The translations under genes and the position numbers were made by a program. Under the pieces are notes generated by a model. The model was given only the letters and a program-made list of their open reading frames with translations. It had not been told where the DNA came from and did no database searches. From assembly GCF_017353185.1 (NCBI RefSeq), contig NZ_JAFMYV010000002.1, positions 310,001-374,000 of the forward strand: a stretch of 64,000 nucleotides of DNA, read 5' to 3'. Below are positions 1 to 7,173 of the stretch, piece after piece. This DNA comes from Fibrella rubiginis (GTDB taxonomy: Bacteria; Bacteroidota; Bacteroidia; Cytophagales; Spirosomataceae). How positions within the stretch are numbered: position 1 is the stretch's first letter; each line of letters begins with the position of its first letter.

Positions 1-672
1 TGATGGCGATTCGTACGGTTCGGGCACGTCTTCTTCAGTTAGCAGGGGTATGGCAATGTCTTTGGTCAGAACCAGTACTTCCAGGCCCATATTGTCGCCG
101 GGCTTCACAAACCCGACCGAAGGAATCAGCAGTGCCCGTTCCAGCAAGGCCCAGTCGCTAAAGTGCGTCGTTTCTACGCTGACGGTGTGGGCCGCCGTAT
201 CGACTTTCCCTTTGGCCGCCAGTCGCCAAATACCTTTGTCGGTCTGGTAGGCTAGGGCCAGTGCCTCGGCCACGGTGCCATCCAGGCTTTCGGGGTTGTA
301 GCGAACGCTGATCGTGACGGGCTTTTTAAACGTGGTGCCATGTGGGGCGAGCCGGAAGCCGTTGCCCAGGGCCTGCGGGCCGGTGCTGGTGATTGGCTGT
401 ACGCTAAACGATTGGCTCGTTTCAACAGCCCCAGCCGGTACGGTGATCGTCAGGCGTTCATCGGCGGAGGTCAGTTTACCCCCGGCGGGGCCGATGGTGG
501 TGGTGGCGGCCTCGCCCAGCAGCGTACCCACGGGGTAGACTTTGCCGGGGCGGGCCTGCGGCTGTTCAGGTACGCTGGGACCACCGGGATCAACAACGTC
601 GGTATCATGTTTACAGCCTACCGACAGGGCGGTGAGTGTCAGGCTTAACAGGAGAGCATATAGCTTGTTCAT
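1..672 (-). CDS. ZU5-type lipoprotein, 3' end cut by the window
   Basis: The open frame runs from an ATG at 672 through 224 codons to the window edge without a stop, so the C-terminus is missing. The N-terminus has a hydrophobic stretch ending in a lipobox (LSVGC) followed by KHDTDVVDPG. Residues about 55-95 (TIGPAGGKLTSADERLTIT) form a ZU5-like module. The protein is a clear paralogue of the 587-residue lipoprotein at 7174-8937: both continue with APHGTTFKKPV-like and THFSDW motifs. Role unknown; probably an anchored surface or periplasmic protein. It is preceded by a tandem CCGnTTCA box with a weak -7 element at 702-773. Confidence 0.85.
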   Translation of the reverse strand, partial: MNKLYALLLSLTLTALSVGCKHDTDVVDPGGPSVPEQPQARPGKVYPVGTLLGEAATTTIGPAGGKLTSADERLTITVPAGAVETSQSFSVQPITSTGPQALGNGFRLAPHGTTFKKPVTISVRYNPESLDGTVAEALALAYQTDKGIWRLAAKGKVDTAAHTVSVETTHFSDWALLERALLIPSVGFVKPGDNMGLEVLVLTKDIAIPLLTEEDVPEPYESPS

Positions 673-701
673 GGCTCATTCGTGTTTGTTATTTACGAAG
701 C

Positions 702-773
702 CAAAGGTGGGAGGGAGTCGGTACGTGGGAAACGGTAAACCCGATGAAACGGAAAAAGCCGCTGACGAGACGG
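702..773 (-). promoter_or_regulatory. Tandem CCGnTTCA box plus -7 element (lipoprotein 1-672)
   Basis: Read on the minus strand: distal half-site CCGTCTCG (766-773), proximal CCGTTTCA (745-752), period 21, then exactly 35 bp to a -7-like CACCTTTG (702-709). The distal copy lies inside the terminator hairpin of the upstream gene. Activator-site role is inferred from the same spacing at twelve other promoters here. Confidence 0.6.
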
Positions 774-830
774 AACTCGAAGCGGCTTTAGGATCAATCA
801 ACCCCGTAAGGGTTTTGAACCCTTACGGGG
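755..830. terminator. Two stacked terminator-type hairpins
   Basis: An 11-bp perfect stem (802-812 with 820-830, ccccgtaaggg) and a second 9-bp stem (755-763 with 781-789, aaagccgct) followed on the minus strand by TTTTT. They lie directly behind the cytochrome gene, whose stop is at 837, and read as its terminators. Confidence 0.65.
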
Positions 831-836
831 ATTTAG

Positions 837-1427
837 CTACAACTTATCCGGCGTGATCGGCTGCGGTACGTTGTTATCGATGGGCTTGCAGCTTTTCAGG
901 TAGGCGAACATCGCCACCAGGTCTTCGCGCTTCATGTTTACGTAGTTGGGCCAGGGCATGGGGGGTAACAGGGGCCGGGCCGTGCGGATGCCTTTGCTTT
1001 TGCCCTCGGTGAGGGCAATGATAAACTGCTGTTCCGTCCAGTTGCCGATGCCGGTCGCATGAGGGGTGAGGTTGGCCGAATACGAAACGCCCCACGGGCC
1101 TACGGCGGCTGTATTCATGCCGTTGAACAACACCCACTCTTTCAGGGCGTCCTTGTTAATAGTGCCCAGCGGCATCTGAGCCGGATGGCCCGATAGTCCC
1201 AACGCCGGATCAGGAACGGGGCCTTGAGCAGTGAATTTTTTGGGCGCGTGGCAGTCGGCGCAGCCCATGATGTTAATCAGATACTGCCCTTTTTCGATCT
1301 GCGCTCTGGTGTAGGCCGGGGGCGTGGGCTTGGCAGACTGGACAGGTTTGGTTTGGGGCAGGCTAAAAGCCGTTAGCAGGCTAATCCCGAAAGCCGCTAC
1401 GCCCAGTGAAAGGAGTGTTTTTTTCAT
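837..1427 (-). CDS. Monohaem cytochrome c, exported
   Basis: 196 residues with an N-terminal signal sequence (MKKTLLSLGVAAFGISLLTAFS) and one CxxCH haem site, CADCH, near residue 56. The late segment (PPMPWPNYVNMKREDLVAMFAYLKS) has a Met followed by the C-terminal helix typical of class I cytochromes and gives a plausible axial Met ligand. It should act in periplasmic electron transfer; the partner is not evident. The same fold appears duplicated in the dihaem protein at 10241-11221. Its promoter carries the tandem CCGnTTCA box (1509-1580). Confidence 0.9.
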   Translation of the reverse strand: MKKTLLSLGVAAFGISLLTAFSLPQTKPVQSAKPTPPAYTRAQIEKGQYLINIMGCADCHAPKKFTAQGPVPDPALGLSGHPAQMPLGTINKDALKEWVLFNGMNTAAVGPWGVSYSANLTPHATGIGNWTEQQFIIALTEGKSKGIRTARPLLPPMPWPNYVNMKREDLVAMFAYLKSCKPIDNNVPQPITPDKL

Positions 1428-1508
1428 GATACTCGATTGTTACTGTGAACGGATTGGACCAACACGGATTGCCGTGCCGCAACCCGACCGAGCCGTTTGT
1501 TCGGCAAT

Positions 1509-1580
1509 CAAAAATGCCCTGACCTTAGGGGTAGAGCAATCAAAAACCCGGTGAAACGGAAAAAGCCGCCTATGAACTGG
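1509..1580 (-). promoter_or_regulatory. Tandem CCGnTTCA box plus -7 element (cytochrome 837-1427)
   Basis: Minus strand: CCAGTTCA (1573-1580), CCGTTTCA (1552-1559), period 21, 35 bp, then CATTTTTG (1509-1516). The predicted leader is about 75 nt. The distal half-site sits in the loop of the hairpin at 1562-1594. Confidence 0.6.
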
Positions 1581-1594
1581 TTCAGGGCGGCTTT
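1562..1594. terminator. Terminator hairpin
   Basis: Stem aaagccgcc (1562-1570) with ggcggcttt (1586-1594), followed by T-rich sequence on the minus strand. It lies behind the minus-strand gene ending at 1689. The rest of 1428-1688 holds no gene. Confidence 0.6.
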
Positions 1595-1688
1595 CAGGTA
1601 CGTTATTCGACAGGTGGATCTCAACAGCAGTTGGCTGCTCGATGCCTGACAGCCTCAAGCAAGACAAAGGGGATAGCCGAGCGCGGCA

Positions 1689-2423
1689 TCAGGAGTGAGC
1701 GATGCCTACGGGTCCATTGGTGCAGCAAGGGTAATCCGGCGAAGATTCACCATCAGCCTGCTGCCCGCTTACCGCATATAACTCCGGCAGAAACTGCTCA
1801 AAATTGCCAACCTCTTCGATGTTGTGTTTGAGCCAGGCATTCCCCATAGCGCGGGTGAACAGAAAGCGGTGCAGCAACGGGTTTAGCAGGTACTGACCAA
1901 CAGGATTTTCTGCGCCGACCTGCATTCGCGACCGATACAGCGTACCACCCGGCGTGGCCTCAAACCAATGTTGCAGGCTAAAGACCTCCTGCCCCAGCTC
2001 GCGCCGCACAAGCCGGATACCTTCCTCGTCTAACTTCACGACCGTTTCAACGCTGTCTACGTAGCAGGCCGCATCACGCCCGAAAGCTTCCACGATGCGA
2101 AAGCGCGAACCTACCTGTGCGCCACCATCAGGGGCGGGGTTTGTCATCGACCAATGAACGTGGTCGAGGGGGTGCCAGACCCGGTAACGACTATACGTCT
2201 CGCCCCGGTACGTCATCGTGCCGCCGATGTGCCGAAACCACCAGAGCAGCATGGCAGGGGTTACACCCCGGACGAGGTCATGGTCAATGGTTAGTTCGTA
2301 ACTACCGAAAGGCAGCACTGAGTATGTTGTTCGGGCTGAAGCGAGGGGCTTCATGGTCCACCGAATGGGCAGTGGAGTTGGAAGTTGTCTGTTCATCATC
2401 GTTGTGGGTTGAGCCACGGACAT
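1689..2423 (-). CDS. DAPG hydrolase (PhlG)-like protein
   Basis: 244 residues. The layout resembles the 2,4-diacetylphloroglucinol hydrolase (PhlG) family: LLWWF, then RVWHPLDH, then FRIVEAFG, then HNIEE near the end. In PhlG a zinc is held by two His and two Glu; candidates here are H84 or H88, E112, H200 and E204 (HxxxE). The family cleaves a carbon-carbon bond in acylated phloroglucinols; the substrate here is unknown. The ATG at 2423 was chosen because upstream in-frame starts would overlap the lipoprotein gene ending at 2437. It probably shares that gene's transcript. Confidence 0.65.
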   Translation of the reverse strand: MSVAQPTTMMNRQLPTPLPIRWTMKPLASARTTYSVLPFGSYELTIDHDLVRGVTPAMLLWWFRHIGGTMTYRGETYSRYRVWHPLDHVHWSMTNPAPDGGAQVGSRFRIVEAFGRDAACYVDSVETVVKLDEEGIRLVRRELGQEVFSLQHWFEATPGGTLYRSRMQVGAENPVGQYLLNPLLHRFLFTRAMGNAWLKHNIEEVGNFEQFLPELYAVSGQQADGESSPDYPCCTNGPVGIAHS

Positions 2424-2436
2424 GTTCAGCAATAGC

Positions 2437-2973
2437 TTACCACGACGTGGGCAGGAAGGTGCTGGTGTTGGTATCGTTCCTGTTAAAGCGCACCACAATA
2501 GTAGGCTTGCCGTTGCTGCCTGTTTTTAGTTCGTAATAGTACGTCTGGGCTTTCAACTCCGATTTTTCCATCGGGCGGTTAATGTTCTTACTGGGAATGC
2601 ACGAGTAATAGCCCCGGTACTTGCCCTCGGTGGGCGTGGTGGTGAAGGTGCCGTCGGCTTCGTTGAAATCCACGCGGCCTTTCTCGTAGGTGAAGGCCTC
2701 GGTGCGGCAACTGCTGTAGTCCTGGGCGGCGGCCACAAAATATTTTTCGTAGGTGCCGTTGGCTTTGAAGTCGAAGACCACCGCCAGTTCAAAGGGTTTC
2801 CCCAGGTTCCGGCCGTCGTACGACCAGAAATCGCTCATGGAAAATGAGCCATACATCCACTTGCCAACGGCCTGGGCATCTACGCTGCCGCCGGGCAGTA
2901 CATCACTGCTGTTGTTCTTACAACTTGTGCTGAGTGCTGCCACGACCAGCAGCATAACGAATAACGGTTTCAT
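2437..2973 (-). CDS. Small lipoprotein, unknown function
   Basis: 178 residues with a lipoprotein signal (lipobox LSTSC at about residue 18) followed by KNNSSDVLPGG. The rest is beta-rich (ELAVVFDFKANGTYEKYF, GKYRGYYSC), reminiscent of lipocalin-like lipoproteins common in Bacteroidota, but no specific family is recognised. The DAPG-hydrolase-like gene follows 13 bp downstream, suggesting one transcript. The promoter contains the tandem CCGnTTCA box at 3026-3097. Confidence 0.8.
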   Translation of the reverse strand: MKPLFVMLLVVAALSTSCKNNSSDVLPGGSVDAQAVGKWMYGSFSMSDFWSYDGRNLGKPFELAVVFDFKANGTYEKYFVAAAQDYSSCRTEAFTYEKGRVDFNEADGTFTTTPTEGKYRGYYSCIPSKNINRPMEKSELKAQTYYYELKTGSNGKPTIVVRFNRNDTNTSTFLPTSW

Positions 2974-3025
2974 GGTATTTACTTAGTTTTAGTGGTGCGC
3001 CAGGGCGCGATGTTGTTTACGGAGC

Positions 3026-3097
3026 CAAAATTGGCGTGACCACCTCACGCTCGAAACAGCAAGTAAGCTGAAACGGAAAAAGCCGCTCATGAAGCGG
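3026..3097 (-). promoter_or_regulatory. Tandem CCGnTTCA box plus -7 element (lipoprotein 2437-2973)
   Basis: Minus strand: CCGCTTCA (3090-3097), CCGTTTCA (3069-3076), period 21, 35 bp, CAATTTTG (3026-3033). One of the cleanest copies. The distal half-site is the 5' arm of the upstream gene's terminator. Confidence 0.7.
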
Positions 3098-3103
3098 CTT
3101 TTT
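3079..3103 (-). terminator. Terminator of the cupin gene 3136-3696
   Basis: Nine-base stem aaagccgct / agcggcttt around a 5-nt loop, followed on the minus strand by TTTTTCC. The same hairpin sequence recurs at 11334, 18731 and 31999. Confidence 0.75.
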
Positions 3104-3135
3104 GCTACTGCGAAAAACGGGTTGTGCCTTGACTA

Positions 3136-3696
3136 TCAACGGATTGCGGGTAGTGGACTTGGCGCATCGGCGAAATGGTTGTATTTGCCCAGAAGTCGCC
3201 CAAGCTGGTAGGTGATGGGGATGATCACTTTCCGGACAAACGGGGGTATAGCCAGCATGTCGTACTCGCTCGCGTAGCGCATAAGCAGATAGGCCGCGTC
3301 GAAGGGTTCAGGTTGCAGCTGTCCCGATTTGCGTTGCGCAGCGTAGACGGCCGAGAGGTAAAAGACAATGGAATTGGCAGGCTTAATCCAGCCGGTGCAG
3401 GTCAGCGTATCGGTACCGGCGTTCCAGAACCGATGTGCCACGCCGCGTTCGAAGGTTACGGTTTCGCCCTCACCGGCAAACTGTTCGGCCTGCCCGGCCA
3501 CCTGATAGCCGATCCGGCCATTGACTACCGTCAGGGATTCGTCCTGCTGCCAGTGCACGTGCATGGGTGGTCCGCTGCCGGGTGCTACCTGGTTGTCGAC
3601 CAGCAGCCTGTCGCCGTCTGGTTCGTGAATCAACTGCTTGAACGTGAGCGTCTCGCCCGTGTCGTTATCAATGCTGTAGGGATAAGTGACTGTCAT
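3136..3696 (-). CDS. Cupin-domain protein
   Basis: 186 residues. A cupin motif is visible: PMHVHWQQDESLTVVNG (HxH..E) with the second motif GVAHRFWNAG. The C-terminal third (YLSAVYAAQRKSG ... VRKVIIPITYQLGRLLG) looks helical and membrane-associating. The start at 3696 (MTVTYPYS) is preferred over 3735 because the -7 element at 3733-3740 overlaps the upstream ATG. No substrate can be assigned. The gene diverges from the LytS kinase at 3899. Confidence 0.8.
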   Translation of the reverse strand: MTVTYPYSIDNDTGETLTFKQLIHEPDGDRLLVDNQVAPGSGPPMHVHWQQDESLTVVNGRIGYQVAGQAEQFAGEGETVTFERGVAHRFWNAGTDTLTCTGWIKPANSIVFYLSAVYAAQRKSGQLQPEPFDAAYLLMRYASEYDMLAIPPFVRKVIIPITYQLGRLLGKYNHFADAPSPLPAIR

Positions 3697-3732
3697 AATA
3701 TGTGGCGTTTTGAGAAAGGTGATTAACCAGGC

Positions 3733-3804
3733 CAAAGGTCAGCCGCGGCTACTTTGGCATCAACGCAAAATTGGATGAAACGGAAGATTGCCCCACCCAA
3801 CCGA
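3733..3804 (-). promoter_or_regulatory. CCGTTTCA box plus -7 element (cupin 3136-3696)
   Basis: Minus strand: CCGTTTCA (3776-3783), 35 bp, GACCTTTG (3733-3740). The distal position (3797-3804) is a poor match, TCGGTTGG. There is no terminator next to it, which shows that the motif is not merely part of the hairpin. It fixes the gene start at 3696. Confidence 0.6.
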
Positions 3805-3867
3805 CGGATATCACGACTGCGATTCGTTGACCCGGTGGCCTGTCAAAGGCGATATGACTAGATTTTG

Positions 3868-3875
3868 TAGTTTTG
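3868..3875 (+). promoter_or_regulatory. -7 element TAGTTTTG of LytS kinase A
   Basis: A perfect TAnnTTTG 24 bp before the ATG at 3899. The paralogous kinase at 9190 has the identical octamer (9151-9158) at a similar distance. No CCGnTTCA box is at the 35-bp position. Confidence 0.65.
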
Positions 3876-3898
3876 ATTGAGCCCAGCCCCCTACAGCC

Positions 3899-4927
3899 AT
3901 GAGACCACTGCTGCCCGCCCGCTATCTAGCCCTGTTGCAAGTCATTGTCATCCCGTTCTACGTCGGTGTCTTCAACTGGATCCTGATTGGTAGCCCTTTC
4001 TGGCAAAACTGGCGCACGTTCGGGATCGCAACGGGTGTGGTGATCGTGTTGGCCGTCTGTAACTTCCTGATAAATGGGGCGTTTGTACGGCGGATTCGTG
4101 CGTCTATGATGGCGTCAACTTCACACATACAGTTGGTGGCCAGACAGTTTATGATTACCGCTACCGGCTCATCGCTGGTGTTTGGCCTGGCTTTTTTCAT
4201 CTACCAGTGGCTCGACCTGCCCGGTTTTGTGCCCCAGTTAAGTCGACTGGGATTTGGGGTACTCTTCACCATACTGACCGATGCCATCATGACAATGTCG
4301 TATGAGAGTGTTCACAATTTTAACTACTGGCAACAATCGAAGCAGGAGGTAGAAACGCTCAGCAAAGCCCAGCTCCAGGCCCAGCTCGACGCCCTGCGCC
4401 AGCAGGTCAACCCCCACTTTCTCTTCAACAGCCTCAACTCGCTGAGTGCCCTCATCGAAGAAGACCCCAGGCAGGCCGGCGCCTACGCCGACGAGCTGGG
4501 CTCGGTCTACCGCTACCTGCTGCGGGCCAACGAGACCCCCCTGGTGACGCTGGGGGCCGAACTGGCCTTCATCGACTCCTACTACCACCTGCTCAAGACC
4601 CGCCACGGCGAGGCACTCACGTTGGTGCGGCGCATTCTGCCTGGCCTGGAGGAACGGCAGCTGCCCCCGCTGACGCTGCAACTGCTGATCGAGAACGCCG
4701 TGAAGCACAACGTGCTGCTGCCCGAGCAGCCGCTGACCATCGACCTGACGACGGATGGGGCCAACCGGTTGATTGTGAGCAACAATGTGCAGCGCAAGCC
4801 CAGCCGGGGGCTGAGCAACGGGGTGGGTCTGAGCAACATTCTGAGCAAGTATCAGATGCTGGGCCAGCCCGCGCCGCTCATCGAAGACGACGGGCGCGAG
4901 TTTCGCGTGGTGCTGCCCCTGGTGTAG
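3899..4927 (+). CDS. LytS/YehU-type sensor histidine kinase A
   Basis: 342 residues. Residues 1-150 carry about four hydrophobic segments. Then comes a short coiled linker and a His_kinase domain with VNPHFLFNS (phospho-acceptor H173) and an ATPase part with LLIENAVKHN and NGVGLSN. Such kinases normally phosphorylate LytTR regulators, but none is adjacent, so this is an orphan. Nucleotides 4345-4927 are 99.3% identical (four differences) to 9636-10218 of kinase B, while the N-terminal halves are only about 40% identical in protein, which points to recent gene conversion. Confidence 0.92.
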   Translation: MRPLLPARYLALLQVIVIPFYVGVFNWILIGSPFWQNWRTFGIATGVVIVLAVCNFLINGAFVRRIRASMMASTSHIQLVARQFMITATGSSLVFGLAFFIYQWLDLPGFVPQLSRLGFGVLFTILTDAIMTMSYESVHNFNYWQQSKQEVETLSKAQLQAQLDALRQQVNPHFLFNSLNSLSALIEEDPRQAGAYADELGSVYRYLLRANETPLVTLGAELAFIDSYYHLLKTRHGEALTLVRRILPGLEERQLPPLTLQLLIENAVKHNVLLPEQPLTIDLTTDGANRLIVSNNVQRKPSRGLSNGVGLSNILSKYQMLGQPAPLIEDDGREFRVVLPLV

Positions 4928-4929
4928 AC
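4345..4929 (+). repeat. Long direct repeat, copy A (kinase 3' halves)
   Basis: About 585 bp repeated at 9636-10220, offset 5291 bp throughout with no indels. The four differences are at 4615, 4642, 4761 and 4876; only the one at 4761 changes an amino acid (Ala to Gly). Identity stops sharply at the stop codon. Confidence 0.95.
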
Positions 4930-4994
4930 TTACCCGACTCGTTTACGTAGCGGTTACAGCCGTTTATTGGTTGTTGGGTTCGGCACTAAACAGA

Positions 4995-5066
4995 CCGCTT
5001 CAACGGCGAGAACTTCCGGTTCATCAACTAGGCTGATACGATCCGAAGCAGGCCGTCACACCTTTG
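4995..5066 (+). promoter_or_regulatory. Tandem CCGnTTCA box plus -7 element (cupin 5126)
   Basis: Plus strand: CCGCTTCA (4995-5002), CCGGTTCA (5016-5023), period 21, 35 bp, CACCTTTG (5059-5066). This plus-strand copy has the same geometry as the minus-strand ones and has no terminator hairpin nearby, supporting an operator role. Confidence 0.7.
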
Positions 5067-5125
5067 CTTCGTCAGCCGGGAGGTCCGGCTGTTAGCCATC
5101 TTATCAACCTTAACACAACAAGACA

Positions 5126-5614
5126 ATGAACACGGAAACAGTACCCGTTACCAAACCAGCCACGTCGCTCGACAAATCGTTCTGGTATCATGGCTCGCTC
5201 GTCACCGTCCTGATCGACGGGAGCCAAACCGGGGGGCGCTACGCCCAATTGGCCATGACCGTACAACCCGGCTGCGAACCGCCTGCCCACACCCATACCC
5301 GCGAAGACGAAACGTTTTATCTGCTCGAAGGGTCAATCCGGTTCACCATCGGCAAGCACGTCTTCACGGCCAACCCAGGCGACTACGTCTGTATGCCCAA
5401 GAACATCCAGCATACGTTTGAGGTACTCACGCCCGTTGCGAAAACCGTTATGACCATCGCCCCGGCCGGGTTTGAAAACTACTTCCAGACCCCCGGCCTC
5501 GCCGAACCGGCTACATCGCTGACCATCCCACCCGTGCCGCAGGGGCCACCACCCGCCGAAGCCATCGAAGCCATGCTTAAACTACTCGACGAGCAATACG
5601 CCATCAGGATGTAA
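5126..5614 (+). CDS. Cupin protein, quercetinase-like
   Basis: 162 residues, single cupin. Motif 1 is PPAHTHTREDETFYLLEG (metal ligands His, His, Glu) and motif 2 is PGDYVCMPKNIQHTFEV (fourth ligand His). No signal peptide. The layout matches small cupins annotated as quercetin 2,3-dioxygenase-like, but the substrate cannot be inferred. It is monocistronic, with its own tandem-box promoter upstream and a very strong hairpin behind. Confidence 0.85.
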   Translation: MNTETVPVTKPATSLDKSFWYHGSLVTVLIDGSQTGGRYAQLAMTVQPGCEPPAHTHTREDETFYLLEGSIRFTIGKHVFTANPGDYVCMPKNIQHTFEVLTPVAKTVMTIAPAGFENYFQTPGLAEPATSLTIPPVPQGPPPAEAIEAMLKLLDEQYAIRM

Positions 5615-5623
5615 TGCGCTTCG

Positions 5624-5673
5624 CCCGTAAACAGCAAAGGCAGACCAAATGGTCTGCCTTTGCTGTTTACGGG
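5624..5673. terminator. 24-bp perfect inverted repeat terminator
   Basis: Arms 5624-5647 and 5650-5673 are perfectly complementary around a 2-nt loop, right behind the stop at 5614. There is no long T-run, so it may act as a bidirectional barrier or an mRNA end stabiliser. Confidence 0.7.
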
Positions 5674-5713
5674 CAAAAGGTTTGAAAGCGGGTTGAGTTG
5701 GTGAGCAGACAAA

Positions 5714-5775
5714 CGCCCTGTACCTGACCGTTGCCCCGTAGCAAACACGGCTGACTTCGGGTCAGGTACAGGGCG
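5714..5775. repeat. Inverted repeat 16 bp, loop 30 nt
   Basis: Arms cgccctgtacctgacc (5714-5729) and its complement (5760-5775), ending 1 bp from the stop codon of the minus-strand gene at 5777. Probably the 3' end structure of that gene. Confidence 0.6.
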
Positions 5776-5776
5776 A

Positions 5777-6325
5777 TCAACGCCGGGTTCTTGTTACCTC
5801 GCGTGTAAGCCCCCAGATGGTCAGACCATAGAGGGCCGACACAGCCAATGGAATCAGTGTGAATCGGTTATGAGGAAACACGTACCACAAACCCGTGGTC
5901 AGTACGGCGCGGCTAATGGCGTGAACCAGGCACACCCGGCTGCCAAACAGCCAGCCAATTACCGGCCAGTGCAGGCTCATGCCCACCGCCAGGGCCAGCG
6001 GCGCCAACGCCCTGTTGGCACCAGATGCAGCAATGGTGACCGGCCAACTCAGCATCATACTCACCAGGGCCAGTCCGATCAGGCCTGCCAACGGCGATTG
6101 GATCAGGATGTTCGACCGTAAGGGTTTTTGCAGGGCTAAGCCCAACGGGAAAATCAGCCCGCTGGTAATGAAGGCAACCAGCATCCACTGGCCCGGGCTA
6201 AGCCACGCGCCCGCCGCCCCAAGGCCCAGCCAATAGATAGCCCCAGCGGCGGGCAGGGCGATACCCCCGTTACTGCTAACCAGCAGTCGTCGGCGTTCCT
6301 GATCGAGTTGTTCGGCGAAATTCAT
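5777..6325 (-). CDS. Multi-pass membrane protein, DUF7010-like
   Basis: 182 residues with about five or six hydrophobic segments (AGAIYWLGLGAAGAWL, LVAFITSGLIFPLGLAL, LIGLALVSMMLSWPVTIA, LHWPVIGWLFG, LIPLAVSALYGLTIWGL) and a charged start MNFAEQLDQERRRLL. The pattern of a GLIFPL stretch followed by LHWPVIGW recalls the DUF7010 family, a tentative match. No function is known. The next gene upstream on this strand is the HAD hydrolase, 112 bp away. Confidence 0.65.
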   Translation of the reverse strand: MNFAEQLDQERRRLLVSSNGGIALPAAGAIYWLGLGAAGAWLSPGQWMLVAFITSGLIFPLGLALQKPLRSNILIQSPLAGLIGLALVSMMLSWPVTIAASGANRALAPLALAVGMSLHWPVIGWLFGSRVCLVHAISRAVLTTGLWYVFPHNRFTLIPLAVSALYGLTIWGLTREVTRTRR

Positions 6326-6437
6326 GGGTAAGGCGACTTATTCGTCTAGTTCGATTTTTAGTTTATACAGCCCTTCAGCACCGGCGTAGGCAGGGTTAAA
6401 ATGGCTCGTCACGGCCAACTGCTGACGCTAGGGTAGG

Positions 6438-7064
6438 CTACCGGTAGCCGATGTCGGCCATCGCGTCGAAAAACTGGGCATTGGGCAGGGCCCGTAGCGT
6501 ATCGGGTTGGGTGAAACCCCAGCTGACGCCCCCAAAGGCTATCCCCTCAGATCGGGCCGCTTCGTAATCCCGAACCTCATCGCCAATGCACAACACCGCT
6601 GACGAACTGACCCCCGCCCGTTGGATCACCTGCCGAAAGGCACGCGCTTTACCAAAAAGGGCCGTGCCACACTGATACTGACTAACCAGTGCCGCCAACT
6701 CCGGCCCCAGCACCCGCCGAACGTTGGCCTCGCTGTTCGAACTGACAATAGCCACTTGCTTGTGCGCTTTAATGGCTCTTCGCAACAAGTCAGGTACGCC
6801 CTCAAACAGACAGACCTCAGCCAGGCCCCGCGTCATAAGCCGACGAACCGAGTAGGCAACCAACGGTACTTTCCAGGCCGAGATGCGCAGTTGCTGCATC
6901 AGTTGCCGGGAGCCTAACGTTCGCAACTGATCGAGTTCGGCTGGGTTCATGGGTTTGATGCCATACCGATCCGCCACGGCGTTGAACGACCGCACAAACA
7001 GCGGGAAGGAGTCGGCCAATGTACCGTCGAAGTCGAAAATGAGGAGTTGATACGGTGTTGTCAT
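6438..7064 (-). CDS. HAD-superfamily hydrolase (phosphoglycolate phosphatase-like)
   Basis: 208 residues. Motif I FDFDGTLADS starts at residue 10 (nucleophile and acid Asp), motif II is VAIVSSNS, motif III Lys lies around GTALFGKARAF, and motif IV is CIGDEVRDYEAA. The alpha-helical cap lies between motifs I and II, as in the phosphoglycolate phosphatase/beta-phosphoglucomutase branch. It is cytoplasmic and would dephosphorylate a small metabolite; the substrate is not evident. Confidence 0.88.
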   Translation of the reverse strand: MTTPYQLLIFDFDGTLADSFPLFVRSFNAVADRYGIKPMNPAELDQLRTLGSRQLMQQLRISAWKVPLVAYSVRRLMTRGLAEVCLFEGVPDLLRRAIKAHKQVAIVSSNSEANVRRVLGPELAALVSQYQCGTALFGKARAFRQVIQRAGVSSSAVLCIGDEVRDYEAARSEGIAFGGVSWGFTQPDTLRALPNAQFFDAMADIGYR

Positions 7065-7173
7065 TGACTTAAGGCGGGGTGTAGCTGCCCGTTAGCTGCT
7101 GTTTCAGTGTCAGGGTCGTACCACATCGAGTAGACCGTGTTGCGGGGTACGTGTAGGGTGTCGCATGCGTTGC

